DNA of 13,204 nt from Spirochaetaceae bacterium. Its GTDB lineage: Bacteria; Spirochaetota; Spirochaetia; Spirochaetales_E; Spirochaetaceae_B. The notes below the pieces were generated by a model. The model was not told the origin of the DNA, did no database searches, and saw only the letters and a list, made by a program, of their open reading frames with translations. The translations under genes were made by a program, and so were the position numbers. Location of the stretch: contig QKJO01000138.1 in assembly GCA_003249275.1 (NCBI GenBank), forward strand, positions 1-13,204, given 5' to 3'. The stretch's first letter is position 1. Every line of letters begins with the position of its first letter. Positions 1 through 7,698 of the stretch are shown here, one piece after another.

Positions 1-1198
1 CATGGGCCATCACCTCCGCAAAAAGGGCGGAACCCTGGACTGGAAAGCCATGAGAGAACACACCAGAGAACTTCTGGAACGGATGGAACTGAAGATCAAC
101 CCTGACACTCTGATCAAAAATCTGGGAACAGCTCAGAGACATATGGTCGAGATAGCCAAGGCCCTCTCTGTGGACGCCCGGCTGGTCATTATGGATGAGC
201 CCACCTCCGCCCTCTCGCTGAAAGAAGTCGAAGAGCTTTATAAAATCATCAGACAGCTCAGAGACCAGGGCAAAGCCATTGTTTTCATCTCTCATAAGTT
301 CGATGAGATATTCGAAATATGCGACTACTTCACCGTCTTCCGGGACGGTCAGTACATAGGCGAGGGTGAAGTCGGCAAATCCAGTATCGACGACATCGTA
401 AAGATGATGGTCGGACGCTCCCTGAACCAGATGTTTCCCAAGAAGGACGCCTCTATCGGCGAGGCCGTACTGGATGTGAACAACCTTACCCTCCCCGGGT
501 TCTTCAAGGATGTCTCTTTCTCACTGCACAAGGGAGAGATTCTGGGATTCTTCGGTCTTGTCGGCGCGGGCCGCTCCGAAGTGATGAGGACCATCTTCGG
601 CATCGACAGGAAGACGGAGGGAACCATTCGCCTGAAGGGCAGCGAGATCAACATAACCTCCCCCCGGATGGCCATGCACAACGGCATAGCCTACGTCCCC
701 GAAGACAGGCAGGAACAGGGAGCCATTCTTGAGATGAGCCTTGCTCACAATATCACCCTTCCCCAGATCGACAAGCTGAGCCGTTTCGGAATACTCAATA
801 AAAAATCTGAAAAAGTCGTGACCGAAGAGTACGGCAACAAGATGGAGATCAAAGCCGCCAGCTGGAAGGTCAACGCCAACACCCTCTCGGGAGGAAACCA
901 GCAGAAGGTCGTTCTTGCAAAATGGCTGGCCACCGATCCTGAGATTCTGATTCTCGACGAACCCACCAAGGGGATCGATGTCGCCACCAAGGCGGCGGTC
1001 CATCAGTTCGTATCCGAAATGGCTGCGGCGGGTCTTGCGGTCATCCTGGTCTCTTCCGAACTGCCTGAAGTTCTGGGCATGGCGGACAGAATCGTCGTCA
1101 TGCATGAGGGACGGGTGTCAAAAATCCTGAGCCGGGAAGAAGCGAACAGCGATAATGTGATCCTGGCGGCCACAGGTCATGAGGAAGTAAAAGTATGA
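1..1198 (+). CDS. rhaT: Sugar ABC transporter ATPase, two fused nucleotide-binding domains, probably L-rhamnose-specific; 5' end cut by the window
   Basis: Cytoplasmic ATPase that powers sugar import through the two permeases encoded directly downstream. The frame is open through base 2, and members of this RbsA-like family are about 500 residues, so roughly 100 N-terminal residues, including the first Walker A, lie upstream; the first visible ATG is not the start. Numbering visible residues from base 2: domain 1 keeps a degenerate signature (N-L-G-T-A-Q, 40-45), Walker B ending D65-E66-P67 and switch His98. Domain 2 has the family's unusual Walker A (G185-LVGAGRS), signature LSGGNQQ (295-301), Walker B with D319-E320, and S-S-E (351-353) where a switch His would normally sit. 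These asymmetries are usual in carbohydrate-uptake ATPases of this class. The stop overlaps the next start (ATGA). The ATPase assignment is certain; rhamnose specificity is inferred from rhaM, and another sugar is possible. Confidence 0.9.
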   Translation, partial: MGHHLRKKGGTLDWKAMREHTRELLERMELKINPDTLIKNLGTAQRHMVEIAKALSVDARLVIMDEPTSALSLKEVEELYKIIRQLRDQGKAIVFISHKFDEIFEICDYFTVFRDGQYIGEGEVGKSSIDDIVKMMVGRSLNQMFPKKDASIGEAVLDVNNLTLPGFFKDVSFSLHKGEILGFFGLVGAGRSEVMRTIFGIDRKTEGTIRLKGSEINITSPRMAMHNGIAYVPEDRQEQGAILEMSLAHNITLPQIDKLSRFGILNKKSEKVVTEEYGNKMEIKAASWKVNANTLSGGNQQKVVLAKWLATDPEILILDEPTKGIDVATKAAVHQFVSEMAAAGLAVILVSSELPEVLGMADRIVVMHEGRVSKILSREEANSDNVILAATGHEEVKV

Positions 1199-2184
1199 AA
1201 AAAATCATAGAAAAAATATTACAGAATCGGGAACTGAACCTGCTGGGATTGATCATCATTCTCCTTCTGATCGTTACCCTGAGAGCTCCCAGTTTTATGG
1301 AATTCAGTAATCTTGAGAGTATCATCAACGATACGGCCATCCTCATCATGGTGGCGGCGGGGCAGTTTCTTGTGATCCTGACGGGCGGTATCGACCTTTC
1401 CGTCGGTTCCTCCATCGCCTTTTCGGGCATGGCTGCCGCCATGCTGAACCATGCCTACCCGTCCATGCCGGTCTTCTTTATTCTGATCATCGGCATCCTG
1501 ATCGGAACCGCTCTGGGCGCCTTCAACGGGTCCTGCGTGGCCTTTGGCAAGATTCCGCCCATCATCACCACTCTGGGAACTCTGAGTATCTTCAGAGGGT
1601 TTACCTTCGTACTGAGCAAGGGCCAGTGGATCACAGCTCATGAAATGACCGAAGCCTACACCAATATCCCCCGGGGCAAGATGCTGTTTGTCATACCTAA
1701 TCTGACAACGGCGGCCATCATCATCTTTCTTATAATGTTCTACTTTGTCCGTTACACACGTCACGGACGGGAAATCTATGCCATCGGCGGCAATAAAACC
1801 GCCGCTCACTTTGTGGGAGTCAGTGAAAAGAAAGTCAATTTCATGGTCTTTACCATTTCCGGAGCCCTCTGCGGACTGGCGGGAGTCATGTGGACGGCCC
1901 GTTATGCCGCCGCGGTCAACGAGACAGCCCAGGGATTTGAGCTCCAGACAGTTGCCGCCTGCGTACTGGGAGGCGTCAGTATTGCCGGAGGTTCGGGAAC
2001 CATCCCCGGTGTCGTCCTGGGAGCCCTCTTTCTGGGAATCATCAACAATGCCCTTCCCGTCGTCAACCTCTCACCCTTCTACCAGATGGCCATCCAGGGA
2101 TTCATCGTTCTGGCGGCCATTGTCGCCAACGTCCTGATGGAGCAGAGGAACGAAAAACAGCTACTTAACAGGAGACGTCAGTAA
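1195..2184 (+). CDS. rhaP: Sugar ABC transporter permease, first of two, probably L-rhamnose
   Basis: Inner-membrane permease of the RbsC/RhaP family, 329 residues, a usual length. Hydrophobic helices run throughout, starting at about 17-30 and 47-63. Diagnostic motifs are G-G-I-D-L-S-V-G-S (64-72), the cytoplasmic coupling stretch around YAIGGNKTAAHFVGV (195-209) that should contact the ATPase, and the glycine-rich LGGVSIAGGSGT segment (258-269). The N-terminus starts with lysines and no signal peptide, typical for the family. The start ATG overlaps the ATPase stop in an ATGA arrangement, with GAGGAAG about 10 bases upstream, so the two are probably translationally coupled. It presumably pairs with the following, clearly different permease to form a heterodimeric channel. 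The family is clear; the sugar is inferred from the linked mutarotase. Confidence 0.9.
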   Translation: MKKIIEKILQNRELNLLGLIIILLLIVTLRAPSFMEFSNLESIINDTAILIMVAAGQFLVILTGGIDLSVGSSIAFSGMAAAMLNHAYPSMPVFFILIIGILIGTALGAFNGSCVAFGKIPPIITTLGTLSIFRGFTFVLSKGQWITAHEMTEAYTNIPRGKMLFVIPNLTTAAIIIFLIMFYFVRYTRHGREIYAIGGNKTAAHFVGVSEKKVNFMVFTISGALCGLAGVMWTARYAAAVNETAQGFELQTVAACVLGGVSIAGGSGTIPGVVLGALFLGIINNALPVVNLSPFYQMAIQGFIVLAAIVANVLMEQRNEKQLLNRRRQ

Positions 2185-3218
2185 TGAGCGATAAACTGGA
2201 ACATGTCAGCCAGACCAGGCTGATCAATGAAACAAGCCGGAAAGAGCGGCTTATAGAACTGGTTACAAAATGGGAGTTTATCCTCATCGTCCTGTTTCTG
2301 GGAGTGGTCATCTACTTTACAAATGCCAGTCCCCACTTTCTCGATTACTTCAACATGATGAACACCACCTTCAACTTTATGGAGAAGGCCATCATGGCCC
2401 TTCCCATGATCTTTGTCATCATGTGCGGGGACATCGACATCTCCATCGCCTCCATCCTGGCCCTCTCCTCCTTCTCCATGGGCTATGCCTCCTCACTGGG
2501 TGCGGGAACGACCGAGATCATACTGATCGGTCTCTGCGTCGGACTGGTGTGCGGAATCTTCAACGGACTGCTTATCACAGGACTCAGAATCCCGGCCATC
2601 GCGGTCACTCTGGGAAGCCAGTCCCTCTTCAGAGGAATTTCCCAGGCTATCCTGGGCGACAAGGCCTATACCTCCTATCCTGAGAGTTTTGCCTATTTCG
2701 GTCAGGGCTATGCGGGAGACACGATCATCCCCTTCGAGCTTGTGCTTTTTATCGTTCTGGCCGTCATCATGGGTTTCATACTCCATAAGACCAGTTACGG
2801 CAGAAAGGTCTACGCCATCGGAAACAGCAGCACCGCCGCCCGGTTTTCCGGAGTGCCCGTTGCCAGAATCCGTTTCATGAACATGGCCCTGAACGGACTT
2901 TTTGCCGGAATCGCCGCCGTGCTTCTGACATCCAGGATCGGCAGTACCCGTCCCAATATCGCCAACGGCTGGGATATGGAAGCCATCACCCTCGTCGTTC
3001 TCGGCGGTGTCTCCATCACGGGAGGCCGGGGCAACATCGGAGGCGTGATCATAGCCGTATTCCTGCTGGGATACCTGAAATTCGGCATGGGTCTGCTGAA
3101 TGTCTCGGCCCGGTCCATGATCATCATCACCGGATTCCTTCTGATCGCTGCGGTTCTCATCCCCGAGATGCTGAACAGATTCAAAGCCAGACGGAAACTG
3201 CTCAAACAGCAGTCCTGA
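2184..3218 (+). CDS. rhaQ: Sugar ABC transporter permease, second of two, probably L-rhamnose
   Basis: Inner-membrane permease, 344 residues, from the same superfamily as the preceding gene but diverged from it. The family motif reads G-D-I-D-I-S-I-A-S (82-90) in place of GGIDLSVGS. The coupling stretch is YAIGNSSTAARFSGV (210-224), and LGGVSITGGRGNIGG (273-287) is the glycine-rich late segment. A polar N-terminal extension of about 28 residues precedes the first helix and the C-terminus is Lys/Arg-rich, consistent with both ends lying in the cytoplasm. The ATG shares one base with the upstream TAA (TAATG), with AGGAGA (2170-2175) as ribosome binding site, so translation is probably coupled. 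Known rhamnose importers use two different permeases, RhaP and RhaQ, as seen here. Which one corresponds to P and which to Q is assigned by gene order only. Confidence 0.88.
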   Translation: MSDKLEHVSQTRLINETSRKERLIELVTKWEFILIVLFLGVVIYFTNASPHFLDYFNMMNTTFNFMEKAIMALPMIFVIMCGDIDISIASILALSSFSMGYASSLGAGTTEIILIGLCVGLVCGIFNGLLITGLRIPAIAVTLGSQSLFRGISQAILGDKAYTSYPESFAYFGQGYAGDTIIPFELVLFIVLAVIMGFILHKTSYGRKVYAIGNSSTAARFSGVPVARIRFMNMALNGLFAGIAAVLLTSRIGSTRPNIANGWDMEAITLVVLGGVSITGGRGNIGGVIIAVFLLGYLKFGMGLLNVSARSMIIITGFLLIAAVLIPEMLNRFKARRKLLKQQS

Positions 3219-3237
3219 TTGACCGATGAGGATGGTT

Positions 3238-3552
3238 ATGAAAAGATTTGCCTTTAAAATGAAGCTGAAACCCGGTTTTGCGGAAGAGTACAAAAAAAGA
3301 CATGACGCCATCTGGCCCGAACTGAAGGAACTGATCAAAAGTACGGGCGTCTCCGACTACTCCATCTTTCTGGACGAGGAGACCAATACCCTCTTCGCCT
3401 CCCAGAAGGTCAGCGGAGAGTCGGGATCCCAGGATCTCGGCACCAATCCGGTGGTGAGAAAATGGTGGGACTATATGGCGGATATCATGGAATGCAACCC
3501 CGACAATTCACCCGTGTCCATCCCTCTGAAGGAAGTTTTTTACCTGGACTGA
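3238..3552 (+). CDS. rhaM: L-rhamnose mutarotase
   Basis: Interconverts alpha and beta anomers of L-rhamnose so that imported sugar can enter rhamnose isomerase. From the ATG at 3238 the product is 104 residues, the same length as E. coli RhaM as I recall it. Tyr18 and His22 fall at the same positions as the active-site residues known there. Other shared stretches are IWPEL (25-29), Trp76-Trp77 followed by YM, NPDNSPVS (87-94) and the terminal EVFYL. Two in-frame ATGs lie upstream (3226 and 3232). The 3238 start is preferred because GAGGA (3228-3232) sits five bases before it and similarity begins there. It is the last gene of the uptake operon, starting 19 bases after the permease stop. This small enzyme is the best evidence that the operon handles L-rhamnose. 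Confidence 0.93.
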   Translation: MKRFAFKMKLKPGFAEEYKKRHDAIWPELKELIKSTGVSDYSIFLDEETNTLFASQKVSGESGSQDLGTNPVVRKWWDYMADIMECNPDNSPVSIPLKEVFYLD

Positions 3553-3571
3553 AACAGTAATCATGAATAAA

Positions 3572-3607
3572 AAAGGGAAGTTCAGTATGAATTACCGGCT
3601 TCCCTTT
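3572..3607. terminator. Inverted repeat after rhaM, possible weak terminator
   Basis: A perfect 9-bp stem, AAAGGGAAG (3572-3580) and CTTCCCTTT (3599-3607), with an 18-base loop lies 19 bases after the rhaM stop. On the plus strand no U-run follows. On the minus strand the distal arm runs into T6. As an intrinsic terminator for the rhamnose operon it is therefore atypical. It may instead protect a 3' end or act as a regulatory site, since its right arm touches the next promoter's -35 box. Confidence 0.45.
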
Positions 3608-3634
3608 GACTCGGCAATTTCTCCGTGGTAGACT
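3606..3634 (+). promoter_or_regulatory. Predicted sigma70-type promoter for the LysM lipoprotein gene
   Basis: TTGACT (3606-3611), a spacer of exactly 17 bases, then TAGACT (3629-3634). Transcription would start near 3641, only a few bases before the AAGAGGAG ribosome binding site (3643-3650), giving an unusually short leader of about 17 bases. The -35 box matches consensus at 5 of 6 positions and the -10 box at 4 of 6. Confidence 0.5.
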
Positions 3635-3657
3635 TAAGTTTCAAGAGGAGAGACGGC

Positions 3658-5094
3658 ATGAACAAAAATATACTGTTTACTTTATTATTTCTTTCTCTAT
3701 TTGTAGTAATATCCTGTAAAACCACCCCGGAACCCGAAGAGGAACCGGTTGTTGAAGCCGTACCCGAAGAGGTTACGGAAGAACCCGTCGTCGACAGCGG
3801 ACAGACTCAGCAGCCCGTCACGACACCGGAACCGGAAGTTCCCGAAGTTCAGCCGGTCTCGGCCGAAGAACTGGCTCTTGCCCGTCAGGCTCTTCAGAGA
3901 GCGGAAATGGTGGAAGGTTCCCGATTTGCCCCGGACTTGATGAAACAGGGGTATGCCGATCTCAAAAAGGCCGCCGATCTGGCTGAAAGCGATCCGGAAG
4001 CTTCCAGACTCCTTCTTGCCGGCGTCATCGACAAGGGAAACAGAGCCTTCGAACTGGGACGCGCCGGACTGAAGGCGGAAGCCTATGCCGCTCTTGAAGA
4101 CATGCAGAAAAAGCTCCTCTCCATAAAGGCGGACAAATACAGTCCTGCTCCCTACAAAGAGGTCATGGATCAGTTTGCCGTGACAAAAGCTCAGATCGAC
4201 GCCGAAAACCTGACACAGGCAAGGAAGGAGATGGCCCTGTCCCAAACCAAGGCCACCAACCTTTATCGGACTCTGGACAACAATATCAAATGGATTGAAA
4301 TTCTCGAAAGAGACACAAAGACCTATCTGAATGATGCGGAATCGGAAGAAGCCTATCTATGGGCTGATGACGAATTCAATCAGGCCGGATATCAGCTCTC
4401 CCAGGGCATGATCCTCTTCCGCAAATATGACCTCAAAGGCAGCGAGGCCGTCCTCAAGGAAGCCAAATTCCGGGCCAGAGAGTCTCTCTACCTGACGAGA
4501 ACCAGAAAGAAACAGGCCGAAACAGACGCAAAGGTTCTTCAGATCCAGATGGAGCTGGAGGAAGCCTCCACACTGACAGTTCAGACCGAAACCGGAGAAA
4601 TCAAGGCGGCCGACCCCTGGTCCGGCAGCGACTACCTCAGCGCCAATCCCCTGCTTCAGGCCCAGGCACAGGAGTATACGGGTGAAGAATCGGAACTCAG
4701 CGATTACGACCTGAACAAGACAATTGAAGAGGAAGAAGAGGAAATGGCTTCCGCCTCATCAGAAAATGTTTCAGGTCTTCTGGACAAGGCGAAGGACCTC
4801 TGGCAGCAGGCCGTGAAAGAAAGGAACGCGGGGAATTACGACAAATCCAGGGAACTCCTGACCCAGGCGGAAGCCTACATCGCCGCCTACAGAGCCAATG
4901 CAGTGGGCAAGACCTACACCGTTGTGTACAGAAAGGTCAACACCGACTGTCTCTGGAGGATCGCCGAGTTCAAGGAGATCTACGGTGATCCCTTCCTCTG
5001 GCCCAAGATCTGGCAGCGCAACCAGAAGGCCATCCCCAATCCCGATCTGATCTATCCCGGTCAGGTACTGATCATTCCTCCCCTGGAGAAGTGA
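3658..5094 (+). CDS. LysM-domain lipoprotein with long helical middle
   Basis: Predicted lipid-anchored envelope protein that binds peptidoglycan through a C-terminal LysM domain. Start chosen at 3658 (478 residues): AAGAGGAG is correctly spaced and a signal peptide follows at once. An in-frame GTG at 3625 would place 11 polar residues before it. The lipobox is V-I-S-C with Cys20, a loose form often accepted in spirochaetes. Residues 22-70 are a Pro/Glu/Val-rich acidic linker. Residues 70-300 are Ala/Lys/Glu-rich amphipathic helix, resembling helical repeats or coiled coil. A disordered acidic stretch with six consecutive glutamates (357-362) leads to a further helical segment (370-412). LysM occupies about 419-474, with the typical Trp-rich GDPFLWPKIW and the YPGQVLIIP ending. 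I infer a tether between outer membrane and peptidoglycan. The exact role is unknown; no enzyme domain is visible. Confidence 0.85.
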   Translation: MNKNILFTLLFLSLFVVISCKTTPEPEEEPVVEAVPEEVTEEPVVDSGQTQQPVTTPEPEVPEVQPVSAEELALARQALQRAEMVEGSRFAPDLMKQGYADLKKAADLAESDPEASRLLLAGVIDKGNRAFELGRAGLKAEAYAALEDMQKKLLSIKADKYSPAPYKEVMDQFAVTKAQIDAENLTQARKEMALSQTKATNLYRTLDNNIKWIEILERDTKTYLNDAESEEAYLWADDEFNQAGYQLSQGMILFRKYDLKGSEAVLKEAKFRARESLYLTRTRKKQAETDAKVLQIQMELEEASTLTVQTETGEIKAADPWSGSDYLSANPLLQAQAQEYTGEESELSDYDLNKTIEEEEEEMASASSENVSGLLDKAKDLWQQAVKERNAGNYDKSRELLTQAEAYIAAYRANAVGKTYTVVYRKVNTDCLWRIAEFKEIYGDPFLWPKIWQRNQKAIPNPDLIYPGQVLIIPPLEK

Positions 5095-5107
5095 TTCCCA
5101 AAGGGTA

Positions 5108-5140
5108 AAAAAAATCCCCCGATGACCGGGGGATTTTTTT
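5108..5140. terminator. Strong bidirectional intrinsic terminator between convergent genes
   Basis: Near-perfect hairpin: A7-T-C5-G (5108-5121) pairs with C-G5-A-T7 (5127-5140), a 14-bp stem around a 5-base loop. An A-run on one side and a T-run on the other make it work on both strands. It sits 13 bases after the LysM lipoprotein stop (plus) and 12 bases after the stop of the LPP20-like gene (minus), so it can end both transcripts. Confidence 0.93.
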
Positions 5141-5152
5141 ATGCTCAGCCGT

Positions 5153-6196
5153 TTAGCTGCCGGCATAACTGTCGAAGTAGGACTCAAGCTCACCGATGAA
5201 GTTTTTCTTCATCACCTCTTCCATGGACCTGTAGGCTCTGGCCTCCGCCTCCTCCAGAGAGAGGGCCGACTCCCGCTTTTTCTCTTCCATACTCACAACC
5301 GTATCGCCCTTTTCATTTCTCATTTCCAGAAAAAGAGTCCAGCGCAGATTCTTGTAGTCGTTGTTCAGAGTTACTTCCTCCAGGAGAATCCTGCCCGTTA
5401 CAGAGAGGGCGCCTGTACCTTCAGTCACCGAAAATCCCCTGTCCGTCAGAACCTGTGAAACGATGGCGGTTACCTTGCCGTTCCCGTCTCCCTCCACACG
5501 GATGGAATACAGCATTTTTTCGGCCGTATCGGCATGAAGGGACCGGAGATTTTCCGGATTGTAGGGGAGCATGACGGCCCGGGCAAAGGGCATGTAGATG
5601 ATCTCCAGCTGATCCCGTCTGGCATTGATTTCCGTGTCCATGACAACGGCGGCATCCAGAAATCCGTACCTGCGGAGGAGATCGGTCTGCTCTGCCGATT
5701 TTCTGATAAAAAAGTCAGCCCTGGCGGCGTCCTGGTCGATCCTCTGCCTGTAGATATTGGCTGTCTCCATCCTGTCGATATAGGCCACTACATAGACACG
5801 GCCGGTATCGCTGGTCCAGGACTCGCCGAAATGCACATTGATCAGGGTTTCATCGGAGAGCTGAGTGATAGACTCATCCGAGGTCGTCTCCATCTGAGAC
5901 TCCAGGATGGTCTTTCCGTCTGAGAGATCCTGATACCGGGTGCTGACAGTACTGTCCACCCTGATAACGGTTCTGAAGATCCTTGCCAGGGAAGCCTGCC
6001 CGTTCTGCTGAGCATTCTTGAGGGAGCTGCCTTCTCCTATCTCAACAAGATACTTGTCATCGGGATAGAGACTGTGCTTGTCGTCCACCCAGGCTGGTTT
6101 CTTTTTGCTGCCTCCCGATGCGGAGCCTCCGGTGGCACAGGCGGCAAGCAGCAGGGCTGCCGTCAGCAGCATAAGGATATATTTTGCAGTTTTCAT
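5153..6196 (-). CDS. LPP20-family lipoprotein
   Basis: Predicted outer-membrane lipoprotein, 347 residues from the ATG at 6196. That start has GGAGGT seven bases upstream and opens directly on a signal peptide with lipobox L-A-A-C (Cys20); an upstream in-frame start would add eight residues with no benefit. After a Gly/Ser-rich linker (22-30) comes an LPP20-like domain (about 34-150) with K-P-A-W (33-36), the Y-L-V-E-I-G-E-G strand (49-56) and the alanine-rich helix after it. A middle helical region (150-200) and a C-terminal alpha/beta region (about 235-345) are not assigned; the latter could be a second small domain related to TolB-N/CsgG-type folds, but that is a guess. It is the last gene of the three-lipoprotein operon and is followed by the bidirectional terminator. 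LPP20 relatives include FlgP of polar-flagellated bacteria, but no flagellar gene lies nearby. Confidence 0.8.
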   Translation of the reverse strand: MKTAKYILMLLTAALLLAACATGGSASGGSKKKPAWVDDKHSLYPDDKYLVEIGEGSSLKNAQQNGQASLARIFRTVIRVDSTVSTRYQDLSDGKTILESQMETTSDESITQLSDETLINVHFGESWTSDTGRVYVVAYIDRMETANIYRQRIDQDAARADFFIRKSAEQTDLLRRYGFLDAAVVMDTEINARRDQLEIIYMPFARAVMLPYNPENLRSLHADTAEKMLYSIRVEGDGNGKVTAIVSQVLTDRGFSVTEGTGALSVTGRILLEEVTLNNDYKNLRWTLFLEMRNEKGDTVVSMEEKKRESALSLEEAEARAYRSMEEVMKKNFIGELESYFDSYAGS

Positions 6197-6221
6197 AGTT
6201 TTTACCTCCAAAGGACTCAAC

Positions 6222-6250
6222 GGGCTGCCAGGGCTGATTTGCAGCCCTGG
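6222..6250 (-). promoter_or_regulatory. Intercistronic hairpin between the COG3014-like and LPP20-like genes
   Basis: CCAGGGCTG (6228-6236) and CAGCCCTGG (6242-6250) form a perfect 9-bp stem with loop ATTTG in the 79-base gap between two genes of the operon. There is no U-run on the minus strand, so it is unlikely to terminate fully. A second GGGCTG copy (6222-6227) offers an alternative partner for the same arm. It may affect mRNA processing, stability or relative expression. Confidence 0.5.
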
Positions 6251-6275
6251 TGTTTGTTCTGCAAAGGCTTAAGGG

Positions 6276-7691
6276 TTACTCCAGAACAAAAGATTCGACA
6301 AAATTCAGTTCTCCCGGTTCCAGATCCATGGTGCCCCGGTTGTCCCGGTAAATCAGCCGGCTGTCCTCATAATACTCCACCGTTACGTTGTGCGCTCCCG
6401 GAGGGACCTCCAGATCCAGGGCGCTGGCATAAGCGGGAAAGTACTGTGAGATTCTGAGATCCGCATTCTCCGTCGCATCCACAGCGACGTCCATAGCGAT
6501 TCCCAGGAGAAAACCGGCAACCATGCCTCCCGCTGAATCGTTCATGTTATCCTTGGCGGCCTGTTTTCCCGACTCTTTGATGATTCCCTTGGCGACGGTT
6601 CTCAGAATGGACCGGCCGATCACCAGGGGCTGTTTGATGAGGAAGATCTCTTTTGAAACAGCTTCCATATTTTCAAGAACAGGGATATCCCTGACGGGGG
6701 TGCCGTCCACAAGGAGCAGGACTCTGTTCACCCTACTGCCCATAAGCTCCATCCGGGGGTATTCAAACTTGAAATGATACCCCGGTTCAATCCCGGGCAT
6801 AAGGAGGAAGTTGAAACCGACATTGGATTTCACGTACTCCTCACTCTGACTGACCGAGGTGATCAGGACCATGTTCTTTATGGTATCCAGATAGAAGGTC
6901 TCGGCCAGTTTCCGGGGAGAAATGCCGGTAAAAGCAATGATGCTCAGATGGGCCATGTCGGGATTCATTGTCAGCTCGGGAAGTTCGGGCATGGAGAAGT
7001 TGTAAAGCTGGCTCTGGCTCCTGAAAGCCTGCTCTATATTGTCCTTCTCGATCCTGGCGCTGTCGAAGCTTTTGTCGTAACGGTAGAGCAGGAGTCCCAG
7101 ATAACGGGCCAGGGCATCGTTGTGAAACCGGTTCTGTCTGGGTTCGATGGTTCCCTCCGCATCGGAGGACTCGTTGTACTCGTCAATGAGGGTTTTGTAC
7201 TTGTCCTCCAGAAGGTTCAGTTTGATATGAACCCTGCGGATCTCCACCATTGCCGAGTCCGCATCCCCCAGAGCGATGTAGTTCAGTCCCTTGAAAACAT
7301 TGAGATAGACATCCTCATAGTCCTCACCCGAATAATCCAGAGCGTTGTCGTTCAGGACTCCCGAGGTCAGAGCCTTTGAGATGCTCCGTGTATAGAGGTC
7401 TTCAATGCCCCTCTCGGCCATGTCCAGAGCCTCATTGCTCTTTTCATACTCTCCCGCATAGTGATAGAGCATCCCCACATCCAGATAGTAGAGAACCCTG
7501 TCCTTCTCCTTATAGGTTTTTTCCTTGTAGCCTTCAATGACGGCGGAAGCACCGGCAAAGTCCCTTTCGGCGACATGTTCACCCGCTTCCACATACTGAT
7601 ACTGGAAAGTCTGCGTACTGGCGCAGGATGAGAGAATTATGGCGATGGAAAGCAGAAATCCCTGAATTACTTTTTTTTTAGATGGGAACAT
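6276..7691 (-). CDS. COG3014-like lipoprotein with N-terminal TPR-like helices
   Basis: Predicted envelope lipoprotein of 471 residues; function unknown. The signal peptide has Lys5-Lys7, a hydrophobic core and the lipobox L-S-S-C (Cys23). Residues 30-160 are helical and TPR-like, for example GMLYHYAGEYEKSNEAL (73-89) and a GLNYIALGDADSAMVEIRRV-type segment (135-154). Residues 245-340 look like beta-rich envelope domain. A glycine-rich hydrophobic stretch (388-400, GGMVAGFLLGIAM) is followed by the E-N-A-D-L-R motif (408-413) and PPGAHNVTVEY (430-440), which I recall as hallmarks of the COG3014 family. The start lies seven bases after the preceding lpoB-like stop without a convincing ribosome binding site, which suggests coupled translation. 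Codons 5-7 are an uninterrupted A9 run, a possible slippage site. The family call rests on motif memory and needs a profile search. Confidence 0.75.
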   Translation of the reverse strand: MFPSKKKVIQGFLLSIAIILSSCASTQTFQYQYVEAGEHVAERDFAGASAVIEGYKEKTYKEKDRVLYYLDVGMLYHYAGEYEKSNEALDMAERGIEDLYTRSISKALTSGVLNDNALDYSGEDYEDVYLNVFKGLNYIALGDADSAMVEIRRVHIKLNLLEDKYKTLIDEYNESSDAEGTIEPRQNRFHNDALARYLGLLLYRYDKSFDSARIEKDNIEQAFRSQSQLYNFSMPELPELTMNPDMAHLSIIAFTGISPRKLAETFYLDTIKNMVLITSVSQSEEYVKSNVGFNFLLMPGIEPGYHFKFEYPRMELMGSRVNRVLLLVDGTPVRDIPVLENMEAVSKEIFLIKQPLVIGRSILRTVAKGIIKESGKQAAKDNMNDSAGGMVAGFLLGIAMDVAVDATENADLRISQYFPAYASALDLEVPPGAHNVTVEYYEDSRLIYRDNRGTMDLEPGELNFVESFVLE

Positions 7692-7698
7692 CCATTAT

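Noticed and set aside
2..4. ATG at base 2 as the real start of the ABC ATPase
   Set aside because: The family is about 500 residues, and the first Walker A and Q-loop region are missing from the visible part. The codon falls at an internal Met.
2493..3338. A 281-codon minus-strand frame across the second permease and rhaM
   Set aside because: It crosses two well-supported genes on the other strand, is unusually rich in Asp, Gly, His and Gln, and shows no domain; an antisense shadow.
3625..3657. GTG start for the LysM lipoprotein
   Set aside because: The GTG lies inside the predicted promoter, just before the -10 box, has no ribosome binding site of its own and would mask the signal peptide.
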